The notes below the pieces were generated by a model that searched no databases, was not told the DNA's origin, and saw only the letters and a list, made by a program, of their open reading frames with translations. Below, piece by piece: positions 34,401 to 41,775 of a stretch of 41,775 nucleotides of DNA (positions are counted from its first letter, which is position 1; each line of letters begins with the position of its first letter). Made by a program: the position numbers and the translations under genes. This stretch comes from Spirogloea muscicola (Eukaryota; Streptophyta; Zygnematophyceae; Spirogloeales; Spirogloeaceae): NCBI GenBank assembly GCA_009602725.1, contig WELB01000003.1, positions 185,475 to 227,249 on the forward strand. The letters run 5' to 3'.

Positions 34401-37400
34401 CATCCTATCGTACGAAAGCTGCAAGTGTGGAGCGCATGGAATGAAAGACAATCTTAACCCAATGTCAAGCTGCAGATTGAGAGCCATTATGGGCCTACTT
34501 TGGAAGTCATAAGCCATGGATAAACGAGCTCATGCTTGCAGCAAGCTCTCGATCGAAGAATCAGAAATCAGAAATCACCTCAAATTCTGACGTTGTAACA
34601 AGTATCTCACCGCCGCGAAGCTGGCACCTGCCAGTCAATGCTCCGCTCCAGGTAGTAGTATGGACCCGCTCTGTATCAGCTAATTCCACCAGTATTTGAA
34701 GTCTGTCCAAGATGCACCGTTCCTCAAAGCCCTCCCTGTCCTGGCTGCCTTCTGCCTGCTTTTGACCTTCAATCTTCTCCACATCTTCGACTTCTTGTGC
34801 ATCACTTGACCTTGAAGAAGCAGGCCCTGGGGTGATCGAGCACACCCACGTTGATATCTCTGATACTGGATCTCACCACAACAGCAAGGATGCAGGATGC
34901 AAATCCTCGACGAAAGCATAGATGCATATTGTTTAGTGCTATGTATATGTAGCATACCGTCACTTGTGGCGTAGTCAACTTTGACATCAGCTGCATGAAG
35001 AGGCATGCTTGACTTAACATCATCACCATCTCGCTCATCTGGCCCTGACATGGCAGACAGCCCTTTCAAGCTGCACAAAGAGGAGCACCAGTTGCAAATA
35101 AGTTCGATACACTTGGTTTCAGTACCTGGCACATAGGTCGAATGAACTTAGTGGATGTCATGACGTGCTCTCTGATCAGGTCTAGTCCACCCCACATGCA
35201 TCGAAATGCATCAGCACAGACCTGCAAGCATGGAATGAATTGCTAGATTGCTTGCTAGATTGCCAGCAGATCTCAGGCTGTGACGTCCTCCCACCTGTCA
35301 GCATGAACTGTGTTATCTTCTGTGCTATCAGGTGATGGTAGCATTTGCATGGACTTGCTTTCTCCCAGTGTATGAGCTTGAAGTCCGTGGACGGATAGCC
35401 TCTCCAACAATATCTTGATAGCTAATTGATGTGCTAGCAGTAGAGCAGACAAAGAAGCATCTACCTGAAGAAGAAGTCCTGCTGGAGGCTCTGGAAAGCA
35501 CACAGAAGATGGGGCTAAAGCGTCAGTGGTCTTTGTGTCAGCGATCAAAGCAATGTAGGCAATCACGCACTGCCTTCAGAGATTACCACAATTATACTTT
35601 GGATATTACATCAACAACAACAAGCATGAGCTGCCTTTGCAGCTACATAAATTATCATTGGCAAAGCCTCCATGGCAGATCCTTAGCTCAATCTAGACGA
35701 AAACTCCCATGGCTGCTGCTTCTTCATCATCAGGAGAAAGGGAGAAGACTTACGGTGCAAAGTTGTGCTTCCCCTAGCAAGCACCAGCGCACAAGACTGG
35801 ATATCAATAGACACCTTGCCCTTCCAGAATGAAGACCAATCAGACACTTGATCACCACCATGAGTCCTGTCCTTCATTCCTCCTGTGTCTTGCTGTCGAC
35901 TAGGCTGTTGTGGAGCCTCCCAACCAGAAGAAGAGCGACCAATCTTCATGCCTATCATTCTTGACATTCTTGTCACAGATGTAGTAATACGTGCTGGAAG
36001 GTGCAACAACTCAACCATAGCCAGCGGATCCAGCACAACAAGGCCATTCTGAGCAGACCAAGAAGACAAGTGAGGCACACCATGATGCAGTTATTGCTAG
36101 TAGCATTGGTGACAAAAGCTTATAACACAGTCCTGATTCCTGAATTTAAAATGGAGACTTCACATTACCTGGATTGTAACACTTAGCCCCTGAAAGCTGT
36201 CTTCAACATGCATGGCCACCTTCATACTCTGAGCCGCTGAGCCTGGGGAGTTTGATTGTGACTCAGGACGAGCTCGTACGGCCTCATTCAGTATACTTCC
36301 ACTTGTTGCATCTTGATTAGTGATTTGGCCCACACTCAAAGTGCCCGAGAGCCACTGATAATCTGCATTTTCGCTATTCTTTCCCTTGTCTCTTGCAGTG
36401 CTTCTCGCATCTGGAACATGTTGTATACATGCTCTTGTGTGCTCAGAAAGACAATCGCCAAGATCTTGTACATCCTCACATTCAGATTCCACCCTTCTTG
36501 AGCTGCTTGTACTAGCACTGAGATGCTGGTAGAAGGATGCATCATCTCTTTGGTCCCGGTCCAATGCTACCAGGAAGCCCTTACCAAAGCCAGATAAGTG
36601 AATGGAGCAATCCAGGATAGTGAGCGCAGCTTGCACATTTCTGTGCGTTCTGACAGTCTCTGGCACTTCATCTGTATTGACTTTTCCAGCCGAGTATGTC
36701 TTATCAGAAGTCCACTGACCAGCAGCTGATGCTGGAGACTTGGAAGGAAGGACTGAGAGACTGACATGTTCCAGTCCACCTTGTATGATACCTTGGTGAA
36801 AGCTCCCAAGCTGGCCAACCAAGGTAAAAGCTTGCAGAAGCAGCTCAACAGACTCCTTGGGAGCACTTTGTGAGCTCTTGTGAGAGAGGCTTCTTCGTGT
36901 GTTTCTTGATGAGCTCAATGACCAGTCCTTGTCACTACTGGTGCCGCTTTGCTTGCCGCCTGCTTCAGTCGAGGCAGACCTCCAGCTTCCCACTCTGTCA
37001 ACTGGCAGGTTATCCAGAGTCACTTGCAAGGAGCCCAGAACCAACTGCGAATGCAAGAAGTAGGAGTTGCTGTTGGGGACCCACACTGGGAAGCCTGGCA
37101 CGCTGGATTGCCCAGACCTGGCAGAGCAGTCCTCGTGCCTGTGCACTTTGGTAAGGCCTTGGCCATCACTCGTGCTGGCCCCCATCAGGAGGTTTGCGAT
37201 CTGCAGAGGCGTGCACAACCATTCTAAGACTCAAGTACCAAGATATACCGTGTAGATGACTCCAGCACAAAGTCTTGCTAGGCATATGCTCTTGGATATT
37301 CCTGATTAGTAGCTAAGCAACAAACAAGCACGCCAATCGTAACAACGGGGGGACTGCAAGCCTTTCCAACCTTCCTTTCTCAACCCAAGTGGCTTGTTAA

Positions 37401-40400
37401 AAGGCTTCTTCATAGAGAGAAAGATGTTAAGGGATGGCAGTAGCTACAGCATTGACTACAGTTAGCGAACGTCTCTGACCCTTGTGACAACTGCAGCTTC
37501 TTCTGGAGTAACGTGTAGCTGAACAGTTGGAACTTCAGCCTTGATAGCTGCTGAGACATGGTTGCTCACGTTTAGGAGCATAGGAGAAATCTCCCTGCAG
37601 CAAGAGCAGGCACAGTTTATGAATTCCTGTTGGTCGTCATCAGAAAGGACACATTCTCAGGATTCTGAAGATTTCCTCACCAGCCTCAAAGCCCAGCATA
37701 GACACTGGAGTCCCACTCGATTGAGATACAGTAACTAATGAGTGATGCAGAGGAGGCATCATCCACGGTACCTGTGGAAGGAAGCTTGCACGGCACCGTT
37801 TGTGCGTTCAAGAAGAGTCCGACCTCCACCCCGCTTCAATGTAGAGTTTTCCAAAGTCACTGTGGCGCCATCGACAGAAAGTTCATAATGATTCGAAATC
37901 TGTGACATGCCCTCCAAAGGCTCTGCATGTTGTGTTGCCTTAGCTCTGGGTCTGTTGTCCCAGGCGATTTCAGCCAAGCTCTTCCTGTCAAGTTGCCGTA
38001 GACCTGACTCGTCATTCAAGTCAGGCGCAGGCCTACTTGATTGTGTCTGGCTATCGTCCTCCGGGCTGGTAGTGGAGTGAAGAGTCCAATGACCCGCATT
38101 TACAATGAGCAAACTGGAGACCCTGCCTTCTCCAGTCTTGCCTGGTACTGCTCTATCCATCCTCTTAAGCTCACCCGTGGACAAGACAAATCTTGGACAG
38201 TCTATATCCACAAGAAGCTGCAATTTGATTGCTGGAACTGCCAAGAAAACTCCATCTGCAAGAGTCTGTAGGAGAGAAGCTAGCCAATCTACAGCATTAC
38301 GCTGTATTTGACTTGCCGAAGTTTCCTGTATTTCTATGCTAGTGCTCCACTCTGGCTCCTCCTGTTTGCTTCTACAGAAAGTTCTGGCTCCAGTAGCTAC
38401 ATTTTTTGGCTCCTGAGATGTGGCTGTTGTTTGAAATGCATTATGAAGGCAACTGTACAAATTGATAGAATCAGTAAAATTCTGCGGTGTAGCGTTGACT
38501 TCTAAGGCGCCCATGAGAATCTGAACTTCCACAAGATCCTCTGAAGACGTTCTCCCGTCTTGCTGAAATGCGAGCGAGCACACAAGGAAGGGCTGCGCAA
38601 CCGTGGAAGGCCTTTCCCTGTTGTGTCCAATAAAGGTGGTGGTACTTGAAGGCCCTGATGCCTGCGCACCAGAAGTTGTATCCAGAACAAGCAGAGATAA
38701 TATGCCACAGGCCAATGCAAATGCATGTCATGAATCAGATGCAGCTGGTATGTATAGCTATCAATTGTCTCTCCCGAAGAATGTCTACAGAAAGATTATA
38801 TGCCAAACCAAGGGTCAGAAGCCTGATCTCAAGTCTCTTAATGGGAATACTTCAACAGCATTATAGGTAGCAAATGTACACACAATTGTAAATTCAGACA
38901 CACAGTACCAGAAGCCTCCATAGTTACTCTATTCATGGAAGCCTCTCCATTAGAGAAGCACAGACCTGAGTACGGAACCACGCAGAAGACACCATGGATC
39001 TTGTTGCCTGCCAGAATGTTGTCAGCTTTTTGGTCAAGGTAATAACTCCAGCATCCTTAGAAAGCCCTGCCAAGATAAGACAAGGAAACAGATGCCTACA
39101 GGCTAGTCAATTTTTATATCAGGTGTACGTGAATAAGGCTCAGTTCCTTGAAGGAAGCAGTGCATACAGAGGCATAATATCTGCAAGCATGCCAGGGAGT
39201 ATAAGTACGAGATGATGCCAGCAGTGAAAGGGCTACACGATGAGGAAGCTTTTGCACAGGCTAGGCAAATCTGCACCTTCTGTGATGCCAATATAACCAG
39301 GGCTGCCCTTCAAGAGGATGCGTGGTGCCTCCTCTACCTGCCCTCGATCCCTCATTGATCTTGTGAAGTGGCAGTGTATGTCAGCTTGTAAATTGAGCAG
39401 TTCTCCAAGGACAGCGCCACATGTCAAGCTTGTCTGCAGACTGCTACTTGCATAATCGACTGATGCAGAAAGCTGCTGCCAAGCAAGTCTACAGGCTGGG
39501 ATTTCTTTGACCTTGCTGGTCTCGCCGCCCGCTGAAGGAGCCATGCTCACAGAAATGTAACCCATTCCAAGCTGCAGTTCACAGTGAAGCTTGACCTCGC
39601 TTTGCAACACAGAGTTTGCAACTTCAAGTGGTGTGCCATCCTTGTGAAGCAAGACCCGTTGCCGAACAATGTGCCTGGCGAGCACTATGGCTTCAGCTGG
39701 CAGAGACTTCTCCAGAAAGTCCGCCTCTTGGTCCAAATAAATGAGATCAGGTATGAATCTGCTTGTGCTACTCTCCTGCTGTAGTTGCCCTCTGTCTGTG
39801 GTGTCTGTACCTCGTCGACTTTCATGCTTCGAATCTTGGCCCCAGTACTTTTTGACAAGCCATGCCTCGTACGTCTTGGTGTACCTCCTCCGAAGGGAAC
39901 TGGCCACAATTATCGCATTGACCTGCTGCCTGTTGTCTCGCACTCTTGACAAGCACCAGCGCCAGAGCTCTTTGGCTGACCTATCTTTCAAATATTCCAC
40001 AGTGCTTTGCGGCTCTGTCTGTTGACCAGTTTCTACCCCGCCATTCGCTGTTTGACTTTCATATTCTGCGTTCTCATCAGGACTTGGATAGCCAGCAGCT
40101 GTCAGCTTCCCACTCAGGTCCATAAGAACTTCAATATCAGCAATGTCCAGGTGCAGCGCAACTTCATCAACCTCAGAGTTGAGAGCAACAGCCAGCTGGG
40201 GCTCCAGTTTCAGGTATAGCTTGTGATTATGAGGTAACAGGAGAAAGACCTTCTCCATCTTGTCATCTGCAGATTCGGCTACTGAAATCTTTGGTACCTC
40301 TGCTTCCACTTGCCGTTCCTCCAAGGATGGCCCCCTGCCTGTCTGAGACCTTGCCTCTGGTAAGATGTTCTTGTCTTCACTCCCTTTTTGACTGTCTTCG

Positions 40401-41549
40401 ACCTTGCTTTTGTTCTCAGCATCCTGTGCAGACCGGCTGCCTGCAAAGTCTCCCTTCAGAAGTGGCTCCACCTTTCCATCTCTTGATGATGAGATATTGC
40501 ATTCTGATTGTCTCTTGTGTTTCATTTCTTTCTTCTCTAGGTACAAGCTCAGACCAGTGATTTGGCAGATCTTTGTAACCGCAGCTGCAGTTGCTGAGAT
40601 TGCTCCGAGGACCATCTTCAGCGATGCTCCTGCTAATCCACCCTTGCCGCCTGCCCCACTCCCACTTCCTCTCTCCATGAACAGCTTTGTCACTTCTAAG
40701 CAGAGAGCTTGCCGCCCGCCAGATCTGTCAGTGAAAGGGACTCGAATACAAGCGTTCAGGATCTCAAGTTCAACAATGCTCAGAGCTGCTATACTGAGAT
40801 GCTCCAGCAGTGCCCAGGCAATAGCAGCTGATGTCCTCTTTGCCCCGCGCTGCTCAAGAGATCTGTGCACGAAACATCCCTGCACAACAGCGTAGATCAA
40901 CAAGTCAACTTTACGCTCAGTGTCCAGCTTGTGTGTCACAGAGCAGGTCTTTTGAAAGGCTGCTAGCGCAATGGAGGGTGTATTAAGAGCACCTCTGACC
41001 TTCGGATCCAGTTGCTCATATATTTTGCAACGCACGTGCTTATCTGCAACCTCCCTTTGTTGTTGCCACCAAGGATCATCGGCAGACCTACTTAGAAGTG
41101 CAATTTACCAGTCAGTGGTAACATTGTTGTCTTCAGCCTGATAACAGCTTCTTTGACGAGTTAAGTAACAGGTGGCAAGTTCTTCTATTAGCGAAGCTAT
41201 AACTGCACTTGCACTTCTAGGGAAACTGGGACTGTTGCCGTATATGTCAGCCCAGAAACACTACTCAAATGCTGCACACCTGGCCGTGCACATCATTTCT
41301 TGGGCTGGAAAGGTATCCAGTGTGCCTTTTCTTGCCTTACCGAAGCCCCAAAGTCAAGTGTAGGCCGTCGGCATCGATTTGGACGACGGCTGCTTGCAAG
41401 GGATGCACAACCACCCGCAGGAAGGCCAGGGTGCCCTCCACTACAATCAGTGGCGAAGTGGCCAGATTCTCGTTGATCGCCGCCGGGAGGACGCGCGCAT
41501 TGCGGAGCTGGACGCAGCCGGAAAGCAAGCTCACAAGAAGAGAAAGCGG
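22423..41549 (-). CDS. VPS13: VPS13-family bridge-like lipid-transfer protein (5'-partial)
   Basis: About 41 exons and 3,600 codons. Firm exons, from 5': 41087-39277, 39066-38966, 38661-37772, 37594-37480, 37200-36169, 36048-35754, 35460-35285, 35221-35133, 35070-34958, 34865-34611, 34528-34281, 34152-34062, 33973-33786, 33625-about 32883, 32330-32187, 31918-about 31850, 31737-31625, 31561-31404, 31205-31150, 30999-30753, 30529-30155, 30010-29703, 29356-29196, 29086-28780, 28608-28365, 28116-27977, 27818-27722, 27446-27112, 26799-26665, 26318-26151, 25767-25636, 25380-25291, 25055-24949, 24775-24630, 24396-24314, 24086-23991, 23851-23726, 23430-23347, 23134-22988, 22782-22423. The 41549-41341 exon carries an N-terminal chorein-like VQLRNARV. 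Adaptor-binding (SHR-BD) signatures are VPYRIEN, YVWDDLTLPRKL and YEIYAEGPTRVLRI; C-terminal ones are LLPPAFASLFDD, LDAFFDP-like IDAFFDPANL, YLEGYLQATLD, VVVKNLPPNSTL and YLDGRVCRRIP. VPS13 proteins carry lipids at membrane contact sites. The first exon was not found. Two splice junctions remain unresolved. Confidence 0.93.
27716..27721 (-). other. GC donor site of a VPS13 GC-AG intron
   Basis: The exon 27818-27722 must end in phase 1 to join the next exon (27446, phase-1 acceptor GCCAG|GG). That places the donor at G|GCAAGT, the consensus GC donor. A GT two bases further on would put the next exon out of frame and create an early stop. Confidence 0.75.
27814..27839. repeat. 26-bp perfect palindrome at a VPS13 splice acceptor
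   Basis: The 26 bases read the same on both strands, with the centre GGCATGCC. The palindrome covers the acceptor used by the 27818-27722 exon (minus strand CCACAG|CATGCAG) and the first bases of that exon. A second CATGCCACAGC follows at 27835-27845. Confidence 0.9.
31334..31362 (+). repeat. Tandem 16-bp duplication in a VPS13 intron
   Basis: TAAGTGACACACTTAG is followed directly by TAAGTGACACACTT. It lies in the intron between exons 31561-31404 and 31205-31150. Confidence 0.8.
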
Positions 41550-41775
41550 CTGCTGATATGAAAGAATCGGCTGTGAAATGCCAGCCAGATGCATACAGGT
41601 GTTCATGACGGAGCCAAAGGCTAGGCAGACAGGGCGCCCTCAATACCCCCGTGTCAGCAGTAAGAAGTCAGATGAGCTGAGGGGAGGAAGAGCAACCCCG
41701 CTGCGCAAGCCAGAGGCTGCTGCAAGGGCGCGACCAGCGCGGCGGTGCAAAGCAAGCGCTTGGGAGCGCTGCAGG
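41550..41775. other. Right edge: upstream of the first recognised VPS13 exon
   Basis: No exon encoding the expected VPS13 N-terminal start was recognised on the minus strand here. The sequence is moderately GC-rich with a CAG-rich right end and may be an intron; the initiating exon probably lies beyond the window. Confidence 0.45.

Overview
The window looks like nuclear DNA of a photosynthetic green-lineage eukaryote, most likely a trebouxiophyte-type green alga. The reasons are intron-rich genes with GT...TGCAG junctions, GC-rich exons and 5' ends, a phytol/farnesol kinase, a plant-type VPS13, and plant-type telomere motifs (TTTAGGG) inside introns. The species cannot be named from the sequence. 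The provided open reading frames are mostly broken by introns, so genes were rebuilt here by chaining exons whose splice phases agree.

Layout: (1) 1384-3361, minus: phytol/farnesol kinase (VTE5/FOLK family), six exons. (2) about 3793-5321, plus: CREG-like protein, five exons, first intron with a GC donor. (3) 6553-9494, plus: SET-domain lysine methyltransferase with a long acidic insert in its SET domain, five exons. (4) 10961-13107, plus: TFIIF beta subunit (RAP30), six exons, 261 residues. (5) 13980-17704, minus: EgtD-EgtB fusion (fungal Egt1 type) for ergothioneine synthesis, eight exons, 733 residues. (6) 22423 to beyond 41549, minus: a VPS13 lipid-transfer protein of about 41 exons and about 3,600 residues, from near the N-terminal chorein region to the true C-terminus; the first exon or exons are not seen.

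Between the genes lie GC-rich trinucleotide tracts (window start, 3.4-3.7 kb, 10.6 kb) and a dispersed repeat family built around a GGCTG...CAGCC stem-loop and a GACCTTGTCCATTC-type core. Copies occur in both orientations at 0.2-0.9, 3.85, 10.0-10.35 and especially 18.65-20.8 kb. No rRNA, tRNA, CRISPR array or intact transposon was found.

The six genes are functionally unrelated (prenol phosphorylation, endolysosomal/redox-fold protein, protein methylation, Pol II initiation, thiol antioxidant synthesis, inter-organelle lipid transport), as expected for an ordinary algal locus. The most notable biology is the ergothioneine synthase, because land plants are generally regarded as unable to make ergothioneine. 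The most notable sequence features are the inverted repeat cluster, two GC-AG introns, and a 26-bp perfect palindrome spanning a VPS13 splice acceptor.
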